This document shows, piece after piece, positions 51,904-61,079 of a stretch of 64,000 nt of DNA. The notes under the pieces are model-generated. The model saw only the letters and a list, made by a program, of their open reading frames with translations, was not told the DNA's origin and did not search any database. The first letter of the stretch is position 1, and each line of letters starts with the position of its first letter. The stretch covers positions 122,135 through 186,134 of the forward strand of contig JAPKDQ010000005.1 of NCBI GenBank assembly GCA_028822445.1, given 5' to 3'. Both the position numbers and the translations under genes were made by a program. Source of the stretch: Rhodospirillaceae bacterium. Its GTDB lineage: Bacteria > Pseudomonadota > Alphaproteobacteria > Rhodospirillales > Rhodospirillaceae.

Positions 51904-53937
51904 ATGCTAATGTTAACCCAAGCCGCCTGGTCCCCAAACGATGCCGCAGCCCTTGAGGCGCTCGCCGCCGCGGGATCACGCGAAGCTATTCGACAGTCCG
52001 ATAGCGGTCAGCTAGACGCACTTTTGCTTTTGCCGCATGCACCAATGGGTACGGCAGGCGCTCTGTCTGAAATAGAAACCATGGACATCGTGATATCAGC
52101 CGCGTCTTCGAGCGGCCTTCATCTCGCGGGATCAGCAGTGATGAAAGCTGAAGGAGCAGAGGCTCCTCAAACCATCGGCTTTGTAGTTGCGCCCAGCGGC
52201 GACATCTTGCTCCGTACTTTAAAAGTATCTCCTGACTTGATTGAGGGATTCACAGACACAACATCAGCCATGGGGCTAGCGGCAGACTTCCCAGTGGCGG
52301 CTCTTCCCTTTGCGAAAGTCGGAATGCTATGCGGAGAAGATATTCACTTCCCGCAATACGGACGCGCCCTCGCCTTCCATGGCGCAGAAATCATCCTTAA
52401 CCCCTGCGTCGAAAGGTCGGATCAACAGTTTGATCACCGCGTCATGTCGCGTTTCGGGCGGGCCAGTGAAAACGTAGTCTACGTGGCCGTCGCAAGCCCA
52501 GCTGCGATGGACGATAGCGGCGTGACCGTTAAGTTGCCGTCTGCAACTGCGCTCTACCCCTGGGAACGGGAGGCGACCGCCGTGCGCGGTGACGAAACCT
52601 TCGTGATTCCAGATATCGACATGCAATTACTGCGCCGCCGCCGGATTATGCCTCAAGGCAGTTTTCCGGCCATCGTGCGCGCCGACGTATACGGGCGCGG
52701 CTACGCCAAAGCCAAGGCGGAAGGAACTGTGCCCGCCGTCCCGACCACGCGAGATGGCTGGCTCAAGGAAGCAGAGCGGCGTCTGGCCTCAGAAGCAGAA
52801 GCACGTGGCCCAAAACACGCCAACCCAGAACATCAATATGATTGCATGTTGGTTCAAACCGTCGCCCGATTAATTCCGATTGGCGGCAACGTGGACCCAC
52901 GCGAAATTATTCGTAAAAATCTAGACGAGCATCTCTCTAGCGCAGGCAGTCGACTACACGTACCGACCATGCGTCTCTGCGTCTTTCCTGAATTTTGGCT
53001 CACTGGGCCCGGTGGAATTGGTGGCGTCCAACGAACGGTGCAGAACCTTGAGCGTATGGCTATCAGTGAGGGGGACGAAGTCTTTGATACCATCGGTAAG
53101 TTCGCGCAGGACTACAACGTCTACGTCGCATTCCAAAATTTTGAGGTGCATCCGAAGTTGCCAGGACGCGTTTTCAACTCCGCCTTTCTAATCGATGACC
53201 AGGGCAACCACGTCCACACCTATCGCAAAAACCAATGTGCGGATGTGTGGGGACTCCTGCCCGATACAACACCGGGCTCTATCTTAGATGAGTATCTTGA
53301 TTTGTTCGGATACGACGCCTTGTTCCCCGTGGCCGACACCCCCATTGGCAAGCTTGCGAATATGGTCTGTTTCGACAACATGAGCCCCGAAGTGGCTGGT
53401 GCACTGAGACGCCAAGGGGCGGAAGTGATCCTGCACTCGACGTCAGAGCCCCATGGTGGCGAAGGTCGTCGCGCATGGGATAACGCACGTCGCACCCGCG
53501 CCATGGAAAACTGCGCATACATGCTATCGGCCATGGATGGTGGCGAATACAAATCGCATGACTCTGAACACATGACGTTCTTCCGTCGCGGACACACGCG
53601 CTTGGTTAATTTTGACGGCAGCCTTCAAGGTACGGTTGACGGACCAGGGCCAGTTCTTCTGCGGGCTCACATCGACCTCGGCGCCTTGCGTCGCGCCCGC
53701 GCGAATCCCAGGACCAACTTCCAACTCTGGAATGATCCATCGGTCTACGCCGACCATTACTCAGCGGATATGGGCTTCCCCAGCAACATGTGGGCGGGTG
53801 ACCCATACGACAACCCTTACATCGGAGCCCAAGCAATGATCGACCGCATCGAGAGTTACATGGAGCAAGGCATATACACGCCGCCTACGTCTCAGCTGAG
53901 TACAGAAACGAAGAGCCGCACCTCCGACGTGATGTAA
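51904..53937 (+). CDS. Tandem nitrilase-superfamily (CN hydrolase) fusion protein
   Basis: The 677-residue protein contains two CN-hydrolase domains, about residues 1-260 and 310-620. The second has the full triad: Glu in 'LCVFPEFW' (~363), Lys in 'TYRKNQC' (~442) and Cys in 'NMVCFDN' (~489). The first keeps Lys in 'RTLKVSP' (~107) and Cys in 'GMLCGED' (~143), but the Glu position reads 'LLLPHAP', so Glu is His (~45). Single nitrilase proteins are usually 270-350 residues, so this is a fusion or internal duplication, with half probably inactive or altered. It should hydrolyse C-N bonds in the cytoplasm. It starts the operon with the molybdenum hydroxylase and amidase. Confidence 0.85.
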   Translation: MLMLTQAAWSPNDAAALEALAAAGSREAIRQSDSGQLDALLLLPHAPMGTAGALSEIETMDIVISAASSSGLHLAGSAVMKAEGAEAPQTIGFVVAPSGDILLRTLKVSPDLIEGFTDTTSAMGLAADFPVAALPFAKVGMLCGEDIHFPQYGRALAFHGAEIILNPCVERSDQQFDHRVMSRFGRASENVVYVAVASPAAMDDSGVTVKLPSATALYPWEREATAVRGDETFVIPDIDMQLLRRRRIMPQGSFPAIVRADVYGRGYAKAKAEGTVPAVPTTRDGWLKEAERRLASEAEARGPKHANPEHQYDCMLVQTVARLIPIGGNVDPREIIRKNLDEHLSSAGSRLHVPTMRLCVFPEFWLTGPGGIGGVQRTVQNLERMAISEGDEVFDTIGKFAQDYNVYVAFQNFEVHPKLPGRVFNSAFLIDDQGNHVHTYRKNQCADVWGLLPDTTPGSILDEYLDLFGYDALFPVADTPIGKLANMVCFDNMSPEVAGALRRQGAEVILHSTSEPHGGEGRRAWDNARRTRAMENCAYMLSAMDGGEYKSHDSEHMTFFRRGHTRLVNFDGSLQGTVDGPGPVLLRAHIDLGALRRARANPRTNFQLWNDPSVYADHYSADMGFPSNMWAGDPYDNPYIGAQAMIDRIESYMEQGIYTPPTSQLSTETKSRTSDVM

Positions 53938-54043
53938 CATAAACCCAGTTCGCTGGTTTGGTGGGCCGGACACCGCTGATGACTACCGTGGCCGAACAAG
54001 ATAAACTTGTCTCTTCGCCTAACAACGTATTATTGGGGGCTCA

Positions 54044-56338
54044 GTGACAAAAATCGGTGATGCTGTTCCACGCTACGAAGACGCGCGCCTCCTCACCGGC
54101 CAAGGTTCTTACACTGACGACAAAACTGACGCATTAGATGCCTGTTTGATCGTCGTCCGCTCTCCAGTTGCCGCGGCCAATTTAACCTCCATAGATGTTG
54201 ACGAGGCGAAGAACGCACCTGGCGTTTTAGGTGTATTTACGCGAAAAGACTTAGATGCCGATGGCATCGGCACCTTCACCACGGCGTTTCCGTTCAAGCG
54301 TCCTGACGGCCAAGACATGCACCGCCCCTCTTTTGGATTATTAGCCAAGGAAGTGGTGCGCTACGTCGGTGATCCGGTTGTAGCCGTTGTAGCCAAAACC
54401 AGGTCTCAGGCAGAAGATGCCGCAGAGTTGGTTATCATTAATTACGACGACGAAGGTGCCGTTACGAATGGCAAGGCCGCCCTTGCCGATCAAGCACCAC
54501 AGGTCTGGCCCGAAGTCCCGGGCAATATCGCCTTCGTTGTTGAGCGGGGTGATAAAACAGAGACAGACGTCGCGTTCTCAACAGCTGCTCATGTTACGGC
54601 CTTGGAACTGCGGATCAGCCGCGTCACTGCAAACGCAATTGAGCCAAGGGCTGCTATCGGCAGCTTTTCTCAAGAAAGCGGTCGTTACTCACTCAGAACC
54701 GGCACACAAACGCCGCATCGCATGCGCGATACACTCGCCAAGGACATTCTGAATGTTCCTTCAAATCTGGTTCATGTCGTATCGCCAGATATTGGGGGTG
54801 CATTTGGCATGAAAAATAATCCGTTCCCAGAATATGGGCTGGTGTTGTGGGCTGCCAAAAAACTTGGGTGCCAAGTTTCATGGCGCGCCAGTCGCATTGA
54901 AAGCATGCAGTCAGACTTCCAAGGCCGCGACAACCATGTTCACGCCGAATTGGCAATGGATGCGAATGGCATCTTTGTCGCCCTCCGTGCTCGGACCATC
55001 GGCAATCTTGGCGCTTACTTAGGCCCCCTGACCCCACACCCGCCTACCGCAAATGTGGGCGGCATGATTGGGCCCTACGCCATTCAGGCAGCACACGTAG
55101 AAATCACGGGCGCGCATACCCACACACCACCGACAGCGCCCTATCGTGGCGCGGGCCGGCCAGAAGCTACCTACGTTATTGAACGCTTAGTTGACGCAGC
55201 AGCCGTGCAGCTAGGCATCGACCCCGTCGACCTCAGACGACGCAATATGCTCACCCCGGAACAGCTACCCCACACCACGCCGCTTGGCATGGTATATGAC
55301 TGTGGTGACTTTCCAGCGCTGCTCGCCAAAACTATTCAATCAGCAGACTGGGATGGCTTTGCGATGCGGCGTGAGGGAAGCGAAGCACGAGGACTACTCC
55401 GTGGCCGTGGTCTCGCCTATTCCATCGAGATTGCAGGAGGCCCGCAAGGCAATCACAGCCCTGAGGTGGCCGACATAAGATTCGACGCTGATGGCGCTGT
55501 CACGGTCCGCATAGGATCTAAGGAAATGGGCACCGGGCACGGCACGGCATACCGCCAAATCCTCGGCGATCAACTTGGTTTAGACCCAGAACGAGTTCGA
55601 GTCCTCGATGGGGACACTGATATCATTACGCAAGGAACAGGGTCTTTCGGGTCTCGCACCATGATTGCGGCTGGCACTGCGGTAACACGTGCTGGTGAGG
55701 TTATCATCAAGGTAGGCAAGTCGATTGCAGCTGATGCCTTAGAAGCCGCCGAGATTGATATCGAATTTTCTCGCGGGGCCTTTAGGATCGTGGGAACAGA
55801 TCGACAAATTACCTTGCATGACCTGGCCGGAACCGCTGGCGATAAATTAAACACCAGGGTGTCTGAAAAAGCAGAGGGACCGACGTATCCAAACGGGTGC
55901 CATGTCTGTGAAGTCGAAATTGACCCAGAGACAGGAGTGACGACACTCGCCCGCTATGTTGTGGTTGACGATGTCGGTACAGTCATCAATCCCATGATTG
56001 TGAAAGGGCAACTCCACGGCGGCATCGCCCAAGGTGCCGGCCAAGCATTAATGGAACAAATCGTCTTTGATTCTAATGGTCAGCTCATCACCGGCAGCTT
56101 GCTAGATTACTGCTTGCCTAGGGCCGACGACATGCCAAACTTTGATATTGAGACCTATCCGATCCCTACGACGCTCAACCCATTGGGTGTTAAAGGGGCC
56201 GGTGAAGCTGGCACTGTTGGCGCATTGCCAGCGGTTATCATCGCCGCGCTCAATGCTCTGCGGCCACTCGGGGTTAAAGATATAGACATGCCGCTCACAT
56301 CTGAGCGCGTATGGCGCACCATTCAGGAGTCAAATTAA
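54044..56338 (+). CDS. Xanthine dehydrogenase-family molybdopterin-binding large subunit (CoxL-like)
   Basis: The 764-residue protein starts with an a/b hammerhead domain ('AVPRYEDARLLTGQGSYTDD'), has molybdopterin-binding motifs 'VSPDIGGAFGMKNNPFPEYGL', 'APYRGAGRPEATYVIERLVD' and 'GTGSFGSRTMIAAGTAV', and the catalytic Glu in 'GVKGAGEAGTVGALPAV'. Such subunits hydroxylate N-heterocycles or aldehydes and need an Fe-S subunit and usually a FAD subunit; neither is nearby. No signal peptide is seen. Translation starts at GTG 54044. Its stop shares bases with the amidase start (TAATG). Confidence 0.9.
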   Translation: MTKIGDAVPRYEDARLLTGQGSYTDDKTDALDACLIVVRSPVAAANLTSIDVDEAKNAPGVLGVFTRKDLDADGIGTFTTAFPFKRPDGQDMHRPSFGLLAKEVVRYVGDPVVAVVAKTRSQAEDAAELVIINYDDEGAVTNGKAALADQAPQVWPEVPGNIAFVVERGDKTETDVAFSTAAHVTALELRISRVTANAIEPRAAIGSFSQESGRYSLRTGTQTPHRMRDTLAKDILNVPSNLVHVVSPDIGGAFGMKNNPFPEYGLVLWAAKKLGCQVSWRASRIESMQSDFQGRDNHVHAELAMDANGIFVALRARTIGNLGAYLGPLTPHPPTANVGGMIGPYAIQAAHVEITGAHTHTPPTAPYRGAGRPEATYVIERLVDAAAVQLGIDPVDLRRRNMLTPEQLPHTTPLGMVYDCGDFPALLAKTIQSADWDGFAMRREGSEARGLLRGRGLAYSIEIAGGPQGNHSPEVADIRFDADGAVTVRIGSKEMGTGHGTAYRQILGDQLGLDPERVRVLDGDTDIITQGTGSFGSRTMIAAGTAVTRAGEVIIKVGKSIAADALEAAEIDIEFSRGAFRIVGTDRQITLHDLAGTAGDKLNTRVSEKAEGPTYPNGCHVCEVEIDPETGVTTLARYVVVDDVGTVINPMIVKGQLHGGIAQGAGQALMEQIVFDSNGQLITGSLLDYCLPRADDMPNFDIETYPIPTTLNPLGVKGAGEAGTVGALPAVIIAALNALRPLGVKDIDMPLTSERVWRTIQESN

Positions 56339-57891
56339 TGACGAAATATTCAAGCCCAAAACTCTCTCGCCGAAGAGCTATCTTATCCGGCGCGGCCGCT
56401 ACAGCATTAAGTATGCGAGACACCAAGGCTATAGCCTCAAACGATATTAACGGAATTTCGTTTACAGTTGCCGCCCTTGGAAGAGCCTTAAGGAAGAAAG
56501 ACCTCACTTCCGAATCAATCGCGGAAGCCATAATTTTCCGATCGGAGGTTCTGGCAAGCCTAGGCACATTCACCAGTCTAAACGCAGAACAATTAATCTC
56601 AGATGCACAGCAAGCGGATGTGCTTCTTAGGCAAGGACAAGACCTCGGGCCCTTACATGGTATTCCGGTCGCCTTGAAAGACAACATAGACGCCACTGGG
56701 CATGCCACGACGGGCGGCACACCTGCTCTTCGGAACAATTTTCCAAAAACCAACGCGCCCGTGACACAGCGTTTACTTAATGCTGGCGCTATCATTGCCG
56801 GAAAAGTGAACATGCACGAGCTTGCAGGTGGTGGCACAACCAATAATCCGTCGTATCTGAGAACACGGAATCCCTATGCACCGGACCATAGTCCCGGTGG
56901 TTCGAGTGGCGGGTCAGCTGTTGCTGTATCGGCTCGGATTGTTCCCGCTGCTCTTGGAACTGACACAGCAGGGTCGGTGTGCAATCCGGCCGCATACTGT
57001 GGCGTCACGGGGTTTCGACCCACGCTAGACCGCTACCCCAGCGCCGGAATTGTACCGTTGTCCCTAACGCGGGATACCGCTGGGCCACTGGCCCACACCG
57101 TAGACGATATTATTACACTGGATGCGGTGTTGGCCGCGGACGGGGCACCCGTTCAAGCCACCAATTTAAAGGGGGTGCGTATTGGCATCCCTAAAATTCC
57201 GTTCCTAGATAACACCACGCCTGACATTCAAAGCATGATGGCGGACGTTGAGAGCCTATTGCGCGAGGCTGGCGCAACGTTGGTTGAAGCCGAAATCCCC
57301 AACCTCGTCGATTTTGTGACCGAGACAAGCTTGATCACGCTCGGCGGACGCATCCGGAAAGACCTAACGGCCTACCTTACAGCAGGCGGCTCACCAGTGA
57401 CCTTCGACGAACTTGCTGAACAGATTGCCGATCCGTTTGTAAAGCTCTGGATGACCCCGTTCCTTAATCCGACTACCGAGATTTTGAACGAAGAATCCAG
57501 GGTCGCACGTGATGTTATTCCGGCATTGCGACACACCTACACCTCATTCCTAAAAGACAATGCACTCGATGCAATTTTGTTTCCGACCACCCCCACACCA
57601 GCTGGAATTGAAGTGCCGGGCACCGAAGACCTTATCTTAGATGGTGTGCGCATACCTGGTGGCATTTGGCTCAACATCCAGAACACTGGGCCCTCAACAT
57701 TATGGGGCGGACCCGGCATTTCACTGCCCGCCGGACTATCGGCCAGTGGTTTACCGATGGGCGTCGAACTGAACGGTGCGATCAAAGCTGATAAAGCACT
57801 ACTCGGCCTGGCGTCGGCGATAGAAAAGCTGCTTCCCGTTACAATGCCGCCAATCCAACCGCTATCATTTTCTGAAGGAAGGCCAACATGA
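56338..57891 (+). CDS. Tat-exported amidase (amidase signature family)
   Basis: The 517-residue protein has a Tat signal ('LSRRRAILSGAAATALSM') and the amidase signature: Lys in 'IPVALKDNIDATG', 'HSPGGSSGGSAVAVSARIVPAALGTDTAGSVCNPAAYCGVTGFRPT' with the cis-Ser and nucleophilic Ser, so the Ser-Ser-Lys triad is complete. It hydrolyses amide bonds, probably in the periplasm. ATG 56338 overlaps the previous stop by one base (TAATG), indicating translational coupling. The track start at 56311 would lie inside the previous gene. A micropeptide gene overlaps its end by 4 bases. Confidence 0.9.
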   Translation: MTKYSSPKLSRRRAILSGAAATALSMRDTKAIASNDINGISFTVAALGRALRKKDLTSESIAEAIIFRSEVLASLGTFTSLNAEQLISDAQQADVLLRQGQDLGPLHGIPVALKDNIDATGHATTGGTPALRNNFPKTNAPVTQRLLNAGAIIAGKVNMHELAGGGTTNNPSYLRTRNPYAPDHSPGGSSGGSAVAVSARIVPAALGTDTAGSVCNPAAYCGVTGFRPTLDRYPSAGIVPLSLTRDTAGPLAHTVDDIITLDAVLAADGAPVQATNLKGVRIGIPKIPFLDNTTPDIQSMMADVESLLREAGATLVEAEIPNLVDFVTETSLITLGGRIRKDLTAYLTAGGSPVTFDELAEQIADPFVKLWMTPFLNPTTEILNEESRVARDVIPALRHTYTSFLKDNALDAILFPTTPTPAGIEVPGTEDLILDGVRIPGGIWLNIQNTGPSTLWGGPGISLPAGLSASGLPMGVELNGAIKADKALLGLASAIEKLLPVTMPPIQPLSFSEGRPT

Positions 57892-57992
57892 CGAGACCCG
57901 AGAAAAACAAAAGAAAACACGACCCAATCGCCTTGTGGGTTATGGTCGCCATTATTTTTGTGGTGATCTGTATCGCGATTTACGGGCCATAA
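57888..57992 (+). CDS. 34-residue single-span membrane peptide (below ORF-track cutoff)
   Basis: An ATG at 57888 overlaps the amidase stop in an ATGA arrangement and is preceded by GAAGGAAGG at good spacing. The frame encodes 34 residues: a lysine/arginine-rich N-terminus (MTRPEKNKRKHDPI), one strong hydrophobic helix 'ALWVMVAIIFVVICIAIYG', and Pro at the end. The charge pattern predicts N-in topology. It is probably a small membrane subunit or stabiliser produced together with the amidase. Overlap and ribosome site make it more convincing than its length suggests. Confidence 0.72.
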   Translation: MTRPEKNKRKHDPIALWVMVAIIFVVICIAIYGP

Positions 57993-58027
57993 CACGGGCC
58001 GCTCTTGATCTGTGATCTCTTCAAGAG

Positions 58028-58101
58028 TGGAGCGGGTGAAGGGAATCGAACCCTCGTCTCAAGCTTGGGAAGCTCGCGTTCTACCATTGAACCACACCCG
58101 C
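58028..58101 (-). tRNA. tRNA-Gly (anticodon CCC)
   Basis: On the minus strand the sequence folds as a tRNA: acceptor GCGGGTG with CACCCGC, D-arm GTTCAATGGTAGAAC, anticodon arm CGAGC-TTCCCAA-GCTTG with anticodon CCC, and T-arm AGGGTTCGATTCCCT. The discriminator T and an encoded CCA follow (58030-58028). It closely resembles the known bacterial tRNA-Gly(CCC). No repeat of its 3' end that would mark an integration site was noticed in the window. Confidence 0.95.
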
Positions 58102-58420
58102 ATATCTTCTGGAAACTAGCCAGCTCTCTCTTGGTTTAAAATCAAGGAACCACGCTTCGCCACAGTAATGGCATAGTGGTGAAGTGGTCTCGGAGCCTGG
58201 GCCGATGTAAATAGGCTTTTGGAATCGTTTTTGCAGACGCCTGTCGAGCTATTTTGATAACAGTTCTTAGCAAAAAATGCCAGGAAACTGGGAATCTGGA
58301 GTGTCCAGGCCTTGACCAATCCTTGGTCATGTTACCCAATTCGGGCATGCACACCTCAGCTCGTTAGCCTAGTGTATGACCCTAACGTCGGAGCTTCCGG
58401 CGATAATGAGGGAGGGATTT
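58102..58420. other. Gene-free stretch between tRNA-Gly and the small secreted peptide
   Basis: These 319 bases hold no convincing gene. TGACCAA (58313-58319) and TTGGTCA (58323-58329) form a perfect 7-bp inverted repeat with 3-base spacing, about 90 bases before the next start, which could be an operator or a small hairpin. The promoter of the tRNA must lie at the left end, reading on the minus strand. No other structure was seen. Confidence 0.4.
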
Positions 58421-58558
58421 ATGAAAACGTCAATACTGCTCAAGTGCGGATTGGCTGCTGGTTTCTTGTTTGCGGCGCAGTCTGCACCACAAGCCCATAT
58501 CATCATAGAAAGTATGCAGGGGCGCGCTGGCTACAACGAATCGACATGCAAACCTTAG
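58421..58558 (+). CDS. Small secreted peptide, possibly a truncated YcnI-like copper-binding protein
   Basis: ATG 58421 follows GAGGGAGGGATTT, a strong ribosome site, and encodes 45 residues: a Sec signal (MKTSILLKCGLAAGFLFAAQSAPQA) and a 20-residue mature part 'HIIIESMQGRAGYNESTCKP'. A mature N-terminal His followed by 'xxxE...AGY' recalls the start of YcnI/DUF1775 copper-binding proteins, which are about 150-200 residues, so this could be a 5' remnant after deletion. It could also be a genuine short peptide. It lies 44 bases before the exported NAD(P)-binding gene. Confidence 0.45.
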   Translation: MKTSILLKCGLAAGFLFAAQSAPQAHIIIESMQGRAGYNESTCKP

Positions 58559-58602
58559 CGAAGGCGCGGGCAGAAATGTCTGGCGGTCAATAGGAGACTC
58601 TT

Positions 58603-59385
58603 ATGCGTGATTTTATGAAAACTCTTGGAATAGCGGCCCTCTGTTTATCGTTTGGTTCGCCCTTACTGGCTGCTGACAAAGTGGTTGTCGTAGGCGGCAC
58701 CAGTAAGACAGGGATCGCTGCGATCCGATTGGCCCAGGAGGCCGGATATGACGTGGTCGGCACGACCCGCAGTCTAGAGCGGGCCCGTGAACGCTACGGC
58801 AGTGATATCAATTGGGCAGTGGTCGACATTAAAGATCCGGCCACTGTTAAGGCTGCCTTCGAGGGGGCAGACTACATTATCTCCTCCATCGGTTCTCTTG
58901 AACCTAAAGGGGACAATCGACCTGAAAATGTAGATTACAAAGGCGTGGTCAATATGGTCGATGCAGCAAATGCTGCAGGGGTGAAGAGGTTCGTGCTGAT
59001 CTCATCAGCTGGCGCTGGTGGGGACGTTCGCAACCAGCTCAACTTCATCTTTAACAACATTCTTATATGGAAGTGGTTGGGGGAGGACTATTTGCGTGAT
59101 AGCGAAATGGAGTCCGCCATTCTGAGGCCAGGGAGCCTGAACGACGATCCGGGGGGCGTAACCGGTATCGACCTTCTTCAGATCGATAGCACTGCTGCAG
59201 CACGTCGTCAAATTCCTAGGGCTGACGTTGCAGCCGTAGCCGTCCGTTGTATGGAAAGCAAAGATTGCAAGAACAAGACCTTCGAAATGTTCAGCGATCT
59301 TGAAGGTCTAGTAGAGAAGTGGAAGTCAACTCTCGCAGGGCTCACGGAAGACGACGTCACGTATATGGCCATGCCACAACGGTAA
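58603..59385 (+). CDS. Exported NAD(P)-binding (NmrA/atypical SDR) protein
   Basis: The 260-residue protein has a signal peptide (MRDFMKTLGIAALCLSFGSPLLAA-DK) directly before a Rossmann domain of the NAD(P)H-binding atypical SDR type: 'VVVVGGTSKTGIAAIRLAQEAGYDVVGTTRS', 'VVDIKDPATVKAAFEGADYIISSIGS', 'VKRFVLISSAGAGG' and 'SAILRPGSLNDDPGG'. Relatives are cytoplasmic redox sensors or isomerases. AGGAG stands upstream of ATG 58603. This is a further example in the window of a nucleotide-cofactor fold with an export signal. An IS remnant follows 21 bases later. Confidence 0.8.
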   Translation: MRDFMKTLGIAALCLSFGSPLLAADKVVVVGGTSKTGIAAIRLAQEAGYDVVGTTRSLERARERYGSDINWAVVDIKDPATVKAAFEGADYIISSIGSLEPKGDNRPENVDYKGVVNMVDAANAAGVKRFVLISSAGAGGDVRNQLNFIFNNILIWKWLGEDYLRDSEMESAILRPGSLNDDPGGVTGIDLLQIDSTAAARRQIPRADVAAVAVRCMESKDCKNKTFEMFSDLEGLVEKWKSTLAGLTEDDVTYMAMPQR

Positions 59386-59406
59386 CAGGCGTCCACAAAA
59401 AGATAG

Positions 59407-59880
59407 AAAAGGCGGTGGCACATTGACGAAGTGTTTGTGAAGATCCGAGGTGAAAACCACTATTTATGGCGTGCCGTCGGTCATGAAGGCGAAGTACTTG
59501 AGTCCCTTGTTACCAAGAAAAGAGACCGTAAGGCCGCGCTACGGTTTCTGCGCAAAACAATGAAAAATTATGGCAGTCCGAAAGTAATAGTTACTGACAA
59601 GCTACGGTCATATCGCGCCGCAATGAAGGAGTTAGGTATTGAAAATCGGCAAGAAACTGGAAGATGGTTGAATAACAGGGCAGAAAATTCGTATCAGTCA
59701 TTTCGGCGACGAGAGCGTGGGATGGGGAAATTCAGGAGCACGAAATCGCTTCAGAAATTTGTTTCCATCCACACCTCAGTCCACAATCACTTTAACAAAG
59801 AAAGACATCTCAATAACGCCAAGACCTTCAAGGCGGGTCGTGCAGCAGCATTGGTTGAATGGCGTCAGCTAGCTGTATAG
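59407..59880 (+). pseudogene. 5'-truncated IS6-family transposase
   Basis: The frame, open from just after a TAG at 59404-59406, encodes the DDE half of an IS6 (IS26-like) transposase: 'RRWHIDEVFVKIRGENHYLWRAV' (first Asp), 'KVIVTDKLRSYRAAM' (second Asp) and 'NNRAENSYQSFRRRERGMGKF' (Glu). The N-terminal helix-turn-helix part (about 70-80 residues) is missing, and no terminal inverted repeats were found, so the element is a dead remnant. It marks a past insertion between the exported NAD(P)-binding gene and the broken RND gene. Confidence 0.85.
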
Positions 59881-60047
59881 TTCATACAAAACCTGGACCT
59901 ACATTTGAGTACGCGAACTTCCTCTGACAATGCCCTCATTCTCATTGGTATACATATTGGTGTGCCTGTTGATTAATATCCGCTTTAGGTCGAATGCGGA
60001 TAACTGATCAATCTGGCACAATAAAAGAAACCCTTCATTTTGGTCTT

Positions 60048-61079
60048 TTAGCCGATGCCTGACACCCTCTCCGCCTGGCCCAGCTGCCCTGAAGGTTCTT
60101 GGCCTTGATTAACCGAGAGCCGTTTCCACACCACATAGACTGCTGGAATCACCACAAGCGTAAGCACCAGGGCACTGGTCATGCCGCCGACCATTGGGGC
60201 AGCGATCCGGCGCATTACTTCTGAGCCGGCACCTTCGCCAGCCATGACGGTTATGAGACCAATTATGATTGTGGTTACGGTCATCATAATGGGGCGCACC
60301 CGGTGCAAGGCACCGTTGGTGACCGCGTCATTCAAGTCTTCGATGGTCAATGCTCGGTTTTCAGATTTTGCTTTATCGCGCTGAAGTTGGAGCGCGCGGT
60401 CCAGGTATGTAAGCATAAGAACACCGGTCTCGACCGCGACACCGGCGAGGGTGATGAACCCAACACCGACAGCGACGGATAAATTGTAGTCCAAGGCGTG
60501 CAGAAGCCACACACCGCCTACGAGGGCCAAGGGCACTGTACCGACGATGATCGCCACCTCAGCAAAATTTCGGAAATTTAGATACAGCAGTACGAGAATG
60601 ATGATCAGCACAACTGGAATGACAAACATAAGCCGCGCTTTCGCCCGCTCGATGTATTCATACTGCCCGGACCACGTCAGGGCATAGCGGGGCGGTAGGT
60701 CGACCTGTGCTGACACTGCCGCTTGGGCGTCGTTCACAACGGAGACGACATCCCGGTCTGCAACGTCAATATAGACCCATCCGTTAGGACAGGCATTCTC
60801 AGTTCGGATCAGGCCCGGACCATCGCTGACGCTGATAGCAGCAACCTGCCCTAAAGGAATTTGTGCACCTGTAGGCGTGATTAAGGGCAGCAGCTGCAAA
60901 TCTTCTAGAGAATCACGCAGCTCACGGGGATAGCGCAGGTTGATGGGGTAGCGTTCAAGCCCTTCAACGCTTTCCGCAACATTCACACCACCGACTGCGG
61001 CGGCGATGATGAGTTGAACATCGGCGATGTTCAGGCCAAACCGTGCTGCTGCTCGGCGCTCTATGTCGATTCCCCGTGA
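60048..61079 (-). pseudogene. C-terminal remnant of a CusA/CzcA-type RND efflux pump
   Basis: The frame encodes roughly the last 340 residues of a heavy-metal RND transporter: 'DIERRAAARFGLNIADVQ', 'AAAVGGVNVAESVEGLERYPINLRYPRE', 'WSGQYEYIERAKARLMFVIPVVLIIILVLLYLNFRNF', 'VGFITLAGVAVETGVLMLTYLD' and 'VRPIMMTVTTIIIGL'. A complete pump has about 1040 residues. A stop codon closes the frame at about 61080, and the sequence beyond does not continue the pump. The front two thirds and the partner adaptor gene are absent. Loss by rearrangement near the IS remnant is likely. Confidence 0.85.

Noticed and set aside
56295-56843. 182-residue minus-strand ORF
   Set aside because: Antisense to the amidase N-terminus; no family pattern.
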